Assembly (NCBI GenBank): GCA_001768615.1
Contig: MELE01000111.1
Coordinates: 2,284 to 35,426 of the forward strand
Direction: 5' to 3'
Length of the DNA: 33,143 bases
Source of the DNA: Acidobacteria bacterium RIFCSPLOWO2_12_FULL_67_14b
GTDB taxonomy: Bacteria > Acidobacteriota > Vicinamibacteria > Vicinamibacterales > UBA2999
The position numbers and the translations under genes are program-made. Shown here in pieces: positions 23,000-30,294 of the stretch. A model generated the notes under the pieces. The model had not been told where the DNA came from. It saw nothing but the letters and a program-made list of their open reading frames with translations, and searched no databases. Every line of letters starts with the position of its first letter. Positions within the stretch are counted from its first letter, which is position 1.

Positions 23000-25288
23000 A
23001 TGACTGCTGCACTCCGTCCGCTCACGCGGACTTTCGTTGCGTTCTCTCTCCTTTTCTTCATCGGCTCTTCCGTGGCGGCGCAAGCTGCATCCCAACTCAC
23101 CGGCCGCGTCGTCGACCCGGACGGCAAGCCCGTCGCCCATGCCGAGGTCGTGATCAGCGGATCGACCGCGGCGCCGCAGCGCGTGCTCACCAACGCCGAC
23201 GGCGCGTTCGAGGTGCCGGCGCTGCCGGCGGGCCGCTACGACCTCCGCGCCGGCGCGCCCGGACTCGTGGCCGACGCCGTGGCCATCACCGTCACCGACG
23301 GCTCGCCCGCCACCGCCGACATCACCCTGCGCGTCAGCGCGATCAGCGAGACGCTGGTCGTGTCGGCCTCGCAGATCGACCAGCCGCTGTCGCGGACACC
23401 CGACAGCGTCACGGTGATCGCCGGCCGCGAGCTCGAAGCGCGCCAGCAGTTCACCCTCGGCGCGGCGCTGCGCTCGGTGCCGGGCCTCACCGTGCAACAA
23501 AGCGGCGGCCCCGGCACGCTGACCTCCCTCTTCACCCGCGGCGGCGAGTCGGACTTCACGCTCGTGCTCGTGGACGGCGTCCGCGCCAACGCCTTCGGCG
23601 GCGGCATCGACCTGTCGCAGGTGCCGCTCGAGAACGTCGAGCGCATCGAGGTGGTCCGCGGCCCGCAGAGCGCGTTGTACGGATCGGACGCCATCGGCGG
23701 CGTCGTGCAGGTGATCACGCGCAGCGGCGGCCGGCCCTCCGCCACGGCCCACGTTGAAGGCGGCAGCCGCGACATGCGCCGCGCGTCGGGCGCCACCACC
23801 GGCGAGGTCAACGGCCTCCGCTGGCAGGCGGGCGCCAATTACTTCGAGGACGCCGGCTTCACCGGCCGGGCCGCCAACGGGCAGACCGTGAGCAATGACG
23901 CTGCGCGGGAGTCGCAGGTGTCGGCGTCACTGGGCTGGCGTCAGGCCTCGAGCGGCACCGACATCCAGGGCTCGGCGTCGTATGTCGGCACCGACCGCGG
24001 ATCGGCGGGCCCGTTTGGATCGGATCCCGCGGGGCGCTTCGCCGGTGTCGATACGGTCTCGCGCGGCACGACCCGGCGCGCCGGCGGCGGGCTCCGCTGG
24101 GTGCAGCCGTGGTTCGGCGCCGGCAGCCGCGTGCGCCAGCGCGTCGAGTTCGACGCCGCCGACTACGACCTCACCTTCAGGAGCCGGTTCGGGACCTCCG
24201 AGGGCAACACGCACCGGGTGCACGCGCGCGTGCAGACCGACATCGCCGCCAACGCCGCCTTCGGCTTCTCGGGCGGACTCGAGTGGCTGGGCGAGCGCGG
24301 CGGCAGCACGTTCATCACCGCCGGCACGAGCGGCGAGGTGCCCGTCGAGCGCGGTGTGCTCGGCCTGTTCGGCGAAGGGCGCTGGAACGCCGGGGATCGC
24401 GCGACCATCACCGCGGGCATCCGGGGCGAGCGCATCACGCGTGACGCCCTTCCGGGCGACCCGAACGAGTTCTCGCCGCGGCCTGACTTCCCCGATGAAA
24501 CCATCACCTCGGTGAACCCCAAGATCGCGGCCGCGTTCCTCGTGAGCGGAGCGTCACCGGCCAGCGGCGCGCGGGCGTGGACCCGGCTGCGCGGCGCGTT
24601 CGGCACGGGCATCCGTCCGCCGGACGGGTTCGAGATCGCCTTCACCGACAACTCGGGGTTGAAGCCCGAGCGGAGCACGAGCGGCGAGCTCGGCGTCACG
24701 CAGGCCCTGGCCGGCGGCGCGGTGCAGCTCGATGCCACGGCGTTCCTCAACCACTACACCGACCTGATCATTTCGGTCGGCCGCGCGTTTGCGGGCGTCA
24801 GCCGCTATCGCACCGACAACATCTCGAACGCGCGCGCCCGTGGCGTCGAGGCCTCGGCCGCGGCGCGCGTGGGACCGGGCGTGGACATCCGCGCGGCCTA
24901 TACGTTTCTCGACAGCGAGATTCTGGCCGTCAGCGGCGCCGTCACCGCACAAGCGCCGTACGCCGTCGGCGACGCGCTCCTCCGTCGTCCGCGCCACCAG
25001 GGCTCCCTCGATGCCGCGTGGACGCGTTCGCAGGCGAGCGCGTTCGCGCAGATCACGATTCGCGGCAAGGCGCTGGATGCCGAGCCGGCATTCGGTCCTT
25101 CCGGCGGCCTGTATCAGAACGAGGGCCATACGGTGGTGAACGCCGGCGGCGCGTGGAAACCCGTCCGCGCGGTCGAAGTCTTCGCGCGCGTGTTGAACCT
25201 GTTCGATCGCGGCTACGAAGAAGTGCTGGGCTACCCGGCCCCGGGCCGGACCGCGTACGTGGGTGCCCGCTTTGCTGTGGGCCGATAA
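23000..25288 (+). CDS. btuB: TonB-dependent vitamin B12 receptor BtuB-like
   Basis: 762 aa. A signal peptide (to about residue 25, VAAQAAS) is followed by a carboxypeptidase-regulatory-like Ig-type domain (QLTGRVVDPDGKPVAHAEVV to ~residue 105), which is extra relative to E. coli BtuB. The TonB plug comes next (SRTPDSVTVIAGRELEARQQ, LVDGVRANAFGGGIDLSQVP, VERIEVVRGPQSALYGSDAI GGVVQVITR), then a 22-strand-type barrel ending in YVGARFAVGR. It takes up corrinoids across the outer membrane. Substrate assignment rests on the cobalamin riboswitch and the BtuCDF genes that follow. ATG 23000 follows GGGAG by 6 nt; reading further upstream enters the riboswitch. It overlaps btuD by 26 bp. Confidence 0.92.
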   Translation: MTAALRPLTRTFVAFSLLFFIGSSVAAQAASQLTGRVVDPDGKPVAHAEVVISGSTAAPQRVLTNADGAFEVPALPAGRYDLRAGAPGLVADAVAITVTDGSPATADITLRVSAISETLVVSASQIDQPLSRTPDSVTVIAGRELEARQQFTLGAALRSVPGLTVQQSGGPGTLTSLFTRGGESDFTLVLVDGVRANAFGGGIDLSQVPLENVERIEVVRGPQSALYGSDAIGGVVQVITRSGGRPSATAHVEGGSRDMRRASGATTGEVNGLRWQAGANYFEDAGFTGRAANGQTVSNDAARESQVSASLGWRQASSGTDIQGSASYVGTDRGSAGPFGSDPAGRFAGVDTVSRGTTRRAGGGLRWVQPWFGAGSRVRQRVEFDAADYDLTFRSRFGTSEGNTHRVHARVQTDIAANAAFGFSGGLEWLGERGGSTFITAGTSGEVPVERGVLGLFGEGRWNAGDRATITAGIRGERITRDALPGDPNEFSPRPDFPDETITSVNPKIAAAFLVSGASPASGARAWTRLRGAFGTGIRPPDGFEIAFTDNSGLKPERSTSGELGVTQALAGGAVQLDATAFLNHYTDLIISVGRAFAGVSRYRTDNISNARARGVEASAAARVGPGVDIRAAYTFLDSEILAVSGAVTAQAPYAVGDALLRRPRHQGSLDAAWTRSQASAFAQITIRGKALDAEPAFGPSGGLYQNEGHTVVNAGGAWKPVRAVEVFARVLNLFDRGYEEVLGYPAPGRTAYVGARFAVGR

Positions 25289-26060
25289 CGTCTCGTTTCG
25301 CTATGCGGCCGGCGGGCCCCTGGTGGTCGACGGCGTCACCGTCCGCCTCGCGGACGGGGCGCTCGCCGGCATCCTCGGCCCGAACGGGTCCGGCAAGACC
25401 ACGCTGCTGCGGCTGCTGAGCGGCACGCGACGGCCCACGTCCGGCCGCGTGCTGCTCGGCAATCGGCCCATGGATCGCCTGTCGCGGCGCGAGGTTGCCC
25501 GGCAGATCGCGGTCGTGCCGCAGGAAACCGAGCTCGCGTTCGAATACAGCGTGATCGAGATCGTCCTGATGGGCCGCCATCCCCACCTCGGCGTGTTCAC
25601 CGTCGAGGGCCCGGAAGACATCCGGATTGCGCAGGAGGCCCTCGCCGCCACCGGCACGGCCCACCTCGAGCGCCGGCCCTTCCACGAGCTGAGCGGCGGC
25701 GAAAAGCAGCGCGTCGTCATTGCCGCGGCGCTGGCGCAGTCGGCCGACCTGCTCCTGCTCGACGAGCCGACGGCGTCGCTGGATCTCGGGTATCAGCTCG
25801 ACATCTCCTCGCTGCTGCAACGGCTGAACCGCGACCACGAAGTGACGATGGCGATCTCGACGCACGATCTGAACCTGGCGGCGGCGATTTGCCGCGAACT
25901 GATCCTGATGCGTGACGGCCGCGTGCTGGCGGCGGGTCCCACCGAAGAGGTGCTGACGTCGGACAACGTGCGCCGGCTCTACGACGTCGAAGCCGACGTG
26001 CACGTCAACGACGACACCGGCCATATGACCGTGGTTCCGGTGAGACGGATCGCGCGATGA
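25263..26060 (+). CDS. btuD: Vitamin B12 ABC transporter ATPase BtuD-like
   Basis: 265 aa of the FecCDE/BtuCDF class. Walker A GPNGSGKT (39-46), Q-loop VVPQETE, signature LSGGEKQ (142-148), Walker B LLLLDEPT (162-169) and switch His200 (AISTHDLN). It drives corrinoid import through BtuC. The GTG start lies inside the btuB 3' end; the stop overlaps the btuC start as ATGA, so translation is coupled. Confidence 0.93.
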   Translation: MPALLWADNVSFRYAAGGPLVVDGVTVRLADGALAGILGPNGSGKTTLLRLLSGTRRPTSGRVLLGNRPMDRLSRREVARQIAVVPQETELAFEYSVIEIVLMGRHPHLGVFTVEGPEDIRIAQEALAATGTAHLERRPFHELSGGEKQRVVIAAALAQSADLLLLDEPTASLDLGYQLDISSLLQRLNRDHEVTMAISTHDLNLAAAICRELILMRDGRVLAAGPTEEVLTSDNVRRLYDVEADVHVNDDTGHMTVVPVRRIAR

Positions 26061-27058
26061 ACGTCCGGCGCCGCATGATCACCGTGGTGTCCGCCTACGC
26101 GGTGTTCGCGGCGGCGGTGATGGTGTGGGCGCCCACCGTCGGCAGCACGGACATCTCCCTGTCGAAGGCCTTCGACCGGTCGATCCCATGGGACCAGAAC
26201 GTGGACGCGCAGATCTTCTTCGTCGCGCGCTTGCCGCGCGTGCTCTCCGGCGCGATCGTCGGCGCCAGCCTGGCGTCGGCCGGCGTGGTGCTGCAGGCCA
26301 TGTTGCGGAACCCGCTGGCCACGCCGTTCACGCTCGGTGTCTCGGCGGGCGCGGCGCTGGGGGCGATGATTGCGATTGCCATCGGCCTCGACCTCGGCGC
26401 GATGGGCGTGTCGTCGGTGCCGATCGCCAGCTTCGCCGGCTCGCTCGTCGCCATCGCCATCGTCTACTTTCTCGCCTCCTCGCAGAAGCGCGGGCTCTCG
26501 ACCAACGTCCTGCTGCTCGCGGGCGTCACGCTCAACTCGTTCTTCTCGGCGCTGATTCTCTTCGTCCAGTACATGGCGGACTTTACCCAGTCGTTCCGCG
26601 CGGTGCGCTGGCTGATGGGGGATCTCGACGTCGGCAGCTACAGTCCGATCCTCGCCGCCATCCCGTTCATCGTCGCGGCCTTCGCGGTGTTTGCCATCCT
26701 CCCGCGCACGCTCAACCTGTTGACGATGGGCGAGAACGTGGCGGCGGCAAGGGGCGTGGAGGTCATCCGGGCGCAGCGGTGGGCGTTTCTCAGCGCGTCG
26801 CTCGCCACCGGCGCGGCGGTGTCGCTGGGCGGACCGATCGGCTTCATCGGGATCGTGGTGCCGCACCTGGTGCGGTTGATGGTGGGATCGGATCACCGGA
26901 TCGTGCTGCCGGCCGCGACGCTGTTCGGCGCGGCGTTTACGGTCCTGTGCGACCTGACGGCGAGGACGATCATGGCGCCGATGGAGTTGCCGGTGGGGAT
27001 CATCACAGCCCTGATCGGCGGGCCGTTCTTTCTCTGGCTGTTGGTGAAGAAGTCATGA
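26057..27058 (+). CDS. btuC: Vitamin B12 ABC transporter permease BtuC-like
   Basis: 333 aa, FecCD family with about nine to ten membrane segments. Conserved stretches: RLPRVLSGAIVGASLASAGV, LQAMLRNPLATPFTLGVSAG, AALGAMIAIAIG, GLSTNVLLLAGVTLNSFFSA, RAVRWLMGDLDVGSYSPIL, GPIGFIGIVVPHLVRLMVGS DHR and ELPVGIITALIGGPFFLWLL. It starts in the btuD stop (ATGA), and its own stop overlaps the btuF start (ATGA at 27055). Confidence 0.93.
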   Translation: MNVRRRMITVVSAYAVFAAAVMVWAPTVGSTDISLSKAFDRSIPWDQNVDAQIFFVARLPRVLSGAIVGASLASAGVVLQAMLRNPLATPFTLGVSAGAALGAMIAIAIGLDLGAMGVSSVPIASFAGSLVAIAIVYFLASSQKRGLSTNVLLLAGVTLNSFFSALILFVQYMADFTQSFRAVRWLMGDLDVGSYSPILAAIPFIVAAFAVFAILPRTLNLLTMGENVAAARGVEVIRAQRWAFLSASLATGAAVSLGGPIGFIGIVVPHLVRLMVGSDHRIVLPAATLFGAAFTVLCDLTARTIMAPMELPVGIITALIGGPFFLWLLVKKS

Positions 27059-27969
27059 CATCAAACGAAACCACGATGAGCACGAAGAGAACCACGAAGG
27101 CCACGAAGCCATGTTTGTACTCAAGAGGTCTTGGTTTCGTGTTCTTCGTGATGATCTTCGTGATCTTCGTGGTCTCGTTTCAGGCGCAGCGCCCGCAGCG
27201 GATCATCTCGCTGGTCCCCGCCCTCACCGAAATGCTCTTCGCCATCGGTGCGGGTCCGCAAGTGGTGGCGGTGAGCAGCTTCGACGAGTACCCGCCGGAG
27301 GCGACGAAGCTTCCGCGCGTGGGCGCGCTGCTCGATCCGGACACCGAGCGCATCATCTCGCTCACGCCGGACCTCGTGGTCACCTACGGCAGCCAGGTCG
27401 ATCTGCAGGCGCAGATGAAGCGCGCCGCCATCACGACCTTCGACTACCGCCACGGCGGCCTGGCCCACATCATGACGACCATGCGGGAGCTCGGCGCGCG
27501 CACGGGCCACGTGGCCGAGGCGGAGACCGCCGCCACCGGCATCGAAGTGCGGATAGCGGCCGTGCGCGCCCGGGTGGCGGGCAAGCCGCGGCCGCGGGTC
27601 TTGCTGGTGTTCGGCCGTGAGCCCCGGTCGCTGCGCAACATCTACGTCAGCGCGGGCCGCGGGTTCCTGCACGACATGCTGGAGGCGGCCGGCGGGCAGG
27701 ACGTGTTCGCGGACGCGGACCGCGAATCGATCCAGGCCACGACCGAGCACATCCTGGCGCGGGCCCCGGATGTGATTCTCGAATTGCGATCGGAGAACAT
27801 CCCGGACGAGTCGGCCCTTCGAGAAGAACTCGGCCCGTGGGGGCGGCTCGCATCGGTGCCGGCCGTGAGGAACAAGCGCGTGATCCTTCTCACGGGGCAG
27901 GCGGTCACCGTCCCCGGACCGCGCGTCGCCGATGGCATCGAGCGGATGGCGAAGGCCCTGCACCCATGA
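27055..27969 (+). CDS. btuF: Vitamin B12-binding periplasmic protein BtuF-like
   Basis: 304 aa. After an unusual 45-residue leader the class III binding protein begins at QRPQRIISLVPALTEMLFAI, continues VGALLDPDTERIISLTPDLV, LLVFGREPRSLRNIYVSAGR, FLHDMLEAAGGQDVFADADR and ends ILLTGQAVTVPGPRVADGIE. The leader has a long basic n-region (KRTTKATK) and a hydrophobic core (GFVFFVMIFVIFVVSF, residues 27-42) encoded by a 9-nt repeat arm, see 27066-27180. Start options are ATG 27055 (overlapping the btuC stop) and ATG 27076; both precede the core. It delivers corrinoids to BtuCD. Confidence 0.9.
   Translation: MTSNETTMSTKRTTKATKPCLYSRGLGFVFFVMIFVIFVVSFQAQRPQRIISLVPALTEMLFAIGAGPQVVAVSSFDEYPPEATKLPRVGALLDPDTERIISLTPDLVVTYGSQVDLQAQMKRAAITTFDYRHGGLAHIMTTMRELGARTGHVAEAETAATGIEVRIAAVRARVAGKPRPRVLLVFGREPRSLRNIYVSAGRGFLHDMLEAAGGQDVFADADRESIQATTEHILARAPDVILELRSENIPDESALREELGPWGRLASVPAVRNKRVILLTGQAVTVPGPRVADGIERMAKALHP
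27066..27180. repeat. 9-nt CCACGAAGG repeats in inverted arms (copy 2)
   Basis: The left arm (27066-27110: CGAAACCACGA...GGCCACGAAGCC) and complementary right arm (27134-27177: GGTTTCGTGTTCTTCGTGAT... to CTTCGTGGTCTCGTT) flank a short loop, the same layout as 19092-19201. It lies inside the start of btuF: the left arm is read as the basic region, the right arm as the hydrophobic core. Confidence 0.8.
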
Positions 27970-27979
27970 ACCGTCGATC

Positions 27980-28109
27980 TCAGCTGGCAGATCTCAGATC
28001 TCAGATCGATTGCAGATGGCAGAACGGTGGATTTCCGCGGCGAGCCAATGCCGAATTCGAACTTCTGCAATTGATCTGCAATCTGAGATCTGCGATCTGC
28101 AATCGACAG
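27980..28109. repeat. Heptameric ATCTGAG/ATTGCAG repeats (copy 2)
   Basis: The left arm (27980-28025, including CAGATCTCAGATCTCAGATC) and the complementary right arm (28064-28109, CTTCTGCAATTGATCTGCAA...) are related to 17212-17303, with a non-repetitive centre of ~40 bp (GGATTTCCGCGGCGAGCC). It fills the 150-bp gap between btuF and the DUF71 gene. Confidence 0.75.
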
Positions 28110-28119
28110 CCTGAGAAGC

Positions 28120-28794
28120 ATGAAGATACTGATTAGCTGGTCGACGGGCAAGGACTCCGCGTGGATGCTGCACATGCTGAAACAGCAGCATCCGGGCGCC
28201 GTCGCGGGCCTGCTCACGACCACGAACCAGGCCTTCGACCGCGTGGCGATGCACGCCGTCCGGCGCGAGCTGCTCGAGGCGCAGGCCGGGGCCGCCGGGC
28301 TCCCGCTGCACATCATGCCGCTGCCGTGGCCGTGCTCGAACGAGGAGTACGAGAAGCGGATGGGCGCGGCCGTGACGGGATTTGTCGCGAACGGGTTCAC
28401 GCACGTCGCCTTCGGCGATCTGTTCCTTGAAGACGTCCGACGCTATCGGGAGGAGCGGCTGGCGGGGTCGGGGCTCGAGCCGATCTTCCCGATCTGGAAG
28501 ACGAAGTCCACGGCCGATCTGGCGCAGGACATGATCGCGGGTGGGTTGCAGGCACGGTTGACCTGCATCGACCCCCGACAGCTCGACCGCCGCTTCGCCG
28601 GCCGCGCCTTCGAAAAGGCGCTGCTCGACGAGTTGCCGGCCGCCGTCGACCCGTGCGGCGAGAACGGCGAGTTCCACTCGTTTGCGTTCGCCGGGCCGAT
28701 GTTCGATCATCCGATCGCCATCCGCGTCGGCGAGGTCGTCGATCGCGACGGGTTTGTGTTTGCCGATCTGGAGCCGCGGGGTGTGGTATCCTGA
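28120..28794 (+). CDS. DUF71/COG2102 ATP-binding protein (Dph6-like, possible B12 salvage)
   Basis: 224 aa. An ATP-pyrophosphatase PP-loop at the N-terminus (ILISWSTGKDSAWMLHML, the family's SGGKDS variant) is followed by the family's C-terminal signature DPCGENGEFHSFAFAGPMFD. VAFGDLFLEDVRRYREERL and FPIWKTKSTADLAQDMI are also typical. The eukaryotic/archaeal relative Dph6 amidates diphthine. Bacteria lack diphthamide, and published comparative genomics predicted that a bacterial branch of DUF71 acts in B12 salvage. The position directly behind btuBDCF and its riboswitch agrees with that. The start ATG 28120 has no strong Shine-Dalgarno (GAGAAG nearby). Exact reaction unknown. Confidence 0.85.
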   Translation: MKILISWSTGKDSAWMLHMLKQQHPGAVAGLLTTTNQAFDRVAMHAVRRELLEAQAGAAGLPLHIMPLPWPCSNEEYEKRMGAAVTGFVANGFTHVAFGDLFLEDVRRYREERLAGSGLEPIFPIWKTKSTADLAQDMIAGGLQARLTCIDPRQLDRRFAGRAFEKALLDELPAAVDPCGENGEFHSFAFAGPMFDHPIAIRVGEVVDRDGFVFADLEPRGVVS

Positions 28795-28822
28795 CTAGTA
28801 AGGAATCTACATAGAGGTAAGG

Positions 28823-29065
28823 ATGCCGAGTTCCCTGATTACCGCCAAGGGCCAAACCACCATTCCGAAGGCCATCCGCGACCGGTTGGGCGTCGAGCCC
28901 GGCGACCGGGTGGACTTCGTCGTCCAGGACGACGGCACCGTCACCGTCGAACCCGCTGTCCATGGCGTGATCCCCCTGAAGGGCCTGCTCGCCGCAAAGC
29001 GCCAGCCCGCCGTCAGCGTTGACGCGATGCACGCGGCCATTCGCAAGCGCGCGGCCGCACGATGA
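28823..29065 (+). CDS. vapB: AbrB/MazE-type antitoxin (VapB)
   Basis: 80 aa. A swapped-hairpin AbrB domain (SSLITAKGQTTIPKAIRDRL, GVEPGDRVDFVVQDDGTVTV) is followed by a short basic tail that should wrap the toxin. GAGG at 28814-28817 precedes the ATG. The last 4 bp overlap vapC (ATGA). The pair sits within the B12 gene cluster, which it seems to interrupt. Confidence 0.9.
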   Translation: MPSSLITAKGQTTIPKAIRDRLGVEPGDRVDFVVQDDGTVTVEPAVHGVIPLKGLLAAKRQPAVSVDAMHAAIRKRAAAR

Positions 29066-29457
29066 TCGGCCTCGACACCAACGTGCTCGTTCGTTACCTC
29101 GTGCAGGATGATGCGGCGCAGGCCAGGCTGGCGTCGGCCGCCATCGAATCCGCGGCCGGGCGCGGCGAACGGATGCACCTGACCGCCGTGACCCTGTGCG
29201 AGCTGGTGTGGGTGCTCGAGTCCGCCTACCATCGGGCGCGGACGGACGTGGCCCTGGCGTTGCAACAGATTGTCCGCACCGCGGACTTCGACATCGAACA
29301 CGTCGACCACGTCCGCAAGGCCATCGAGTGGTACAAGTCCACGCCGGCCGATTTCGCGGATGCACTCATCGGGCTCATCAACGAGGCCGCCGGGTGCGCC
29401 CACACCCTCACATTCGACCGTTCGCTCAAGCGGATGCCGCATTTCAAGGTCATCTGA
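29062..29457 (+). CDS. vapC: PIN-domain ribonuclease toxin VapC
   Basis: 131 aa. PIN domain with the acidic site in place: D5 (MIGLDTNVLVRYL), E47 (TLCELVWVLES), D97/D100 (PADFADALIG) and D119 (TFDRSLKRM). VapC toxins cleave RNA, often tRNA or rRNA; VapB blocks the site. Starts in the vapB stop codon. Its TGA stop (29455-29457) forms CTGA with the possible start of the next gene. Confidence 0.92.
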   Translation: MIGLDTNVLVRYLVQDDAAQARLASAAIESAAGRGERMHLTAVTLCELVWVLESAYHRARTDVALALQQIVRTADFDIEHVDHVRKAIEWYKSTPADFADALIGLINEAAGCAHTLTFDRSLKRMPHFKVI

Positions 29458-30242
29458 GCCTCTACCCTCGCCGCATCGTCTGCCTGACTGAAGAGACCAC
29501 CGAGACCCTTTACCTGCTCGGTGAAGGCGATCGCGTGGTCGGCATCTCGGGCTACACGGTCCGCCCGGAGGCGCGGCAGAAGCCGAAGATCTCCTCGTTC
29601 CTGCACGCCCGCTACGAGAAGATCGAGGCGCTCGAGCCGGACCTCATCCTCGCCTTCTCGGATCTGCAGGCCGACATCACCACCGATCTGGTGAAGCGTG
29701 GCTACCCCGTCTTCACCTTCAACCAGCGCAGCGTCGCCGGGATCCTCCAGATGATCCGCGTACTCGGCGGCATTGTCGGCGTGGCGGACAAAGCGGAGGC
29801 GCTCGTGCAGCAATTCGAGCGCGGACTCGACGACATCCGCGCGAGCGCCGCCACGCTGCCGCGACGGCCGAAGGTGTTTTTCGAGGAATGGTACGACCCG
29901 CTGATCAGCGGCATCCGCTGGGTCGAAGAACTCGTGGAGATCGCCGGCGGCGACCCGATCTTCCCCGAGTTGAACAAGGCCGGCCTCGCCAGGGACCGCA
30001 TCGTCACGAGCGAGCAGATCATCGCCCGCGCACCGGAGGTGATCATCGGATCGTGGTGCGGCAAGCCCGTGCGCGCTGAGAAGATTGCGGCGCGGCCCGG
30101 ATGGAGCGACGTGCCCGCCGTCAGGAACGGGCACATCTACGAAGTGAAGTCGACCTACATCCTGCAGCCGGGGCCGGCCGCCCTCACCGAGGGCGTGCGG
30201 CGGCTCCACGACGTGATCCGTCACGCCGTCGCCTCGCGATGA
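29454..30242 (+). CDS. Second BtuF-like cobalamin-binding protein, no signal peptide, start unclear
   Basis: About 260 aa in the open frame. Class III binding-protein fold: RRIVCLTEETTETLYLLGEG, DRVVGISGYTVRPEARQKPK, EKIEALEPDLILAFSDLQAD, TFNQRSVAGILQMIRVLGG, FFEEWYDPLISGIRWVEELV, IIGSWCGKPVRAEKIAARPG, GHIYEVKSTYILQPGPAAL. The mature fold starts within a few codons of the vapC stop and there is no signal peptide. In frame there is no ATG, GTG or TTG nearby: CTG 29454 (overlapping the vapC stop) is the closest candidate, and GTG 29394 deep in vapC the next. Either CTG is used, or VapBC insertion removed the original 5' end. It may bind corrinoids in the cytoplasm, or be exported only with a lost leader. 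Confidence 0.75.
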   Translation: MSLYPRRIVCLTEETTETLYLLGEGDRVVGISGYTVRPEARQKPKISSFLHARYEKIEALEPDLILAFSDLQADITTDLVKRGYPVFTFNQRSVAGILQMIRVLGGIVGVADKAEALVQQFERGLDDIRASAATLPRRPKVFFEEWYDPLISGIRWVEELVEIAGGDPIFPELNKAGLARDRIVTSEQIIARAPEVIIGSWCGKPVRAEKIAARPGWSDVPAVRNGHIYEVKSTYILQPGPAALTEGVRRLHDVIRHAVASR

Positions 30243-30294
30243 CAGGCCGCCCGGCGCTCGATGCGCTACAGTAGTTTGCCGTGGGCTTTCTGGG

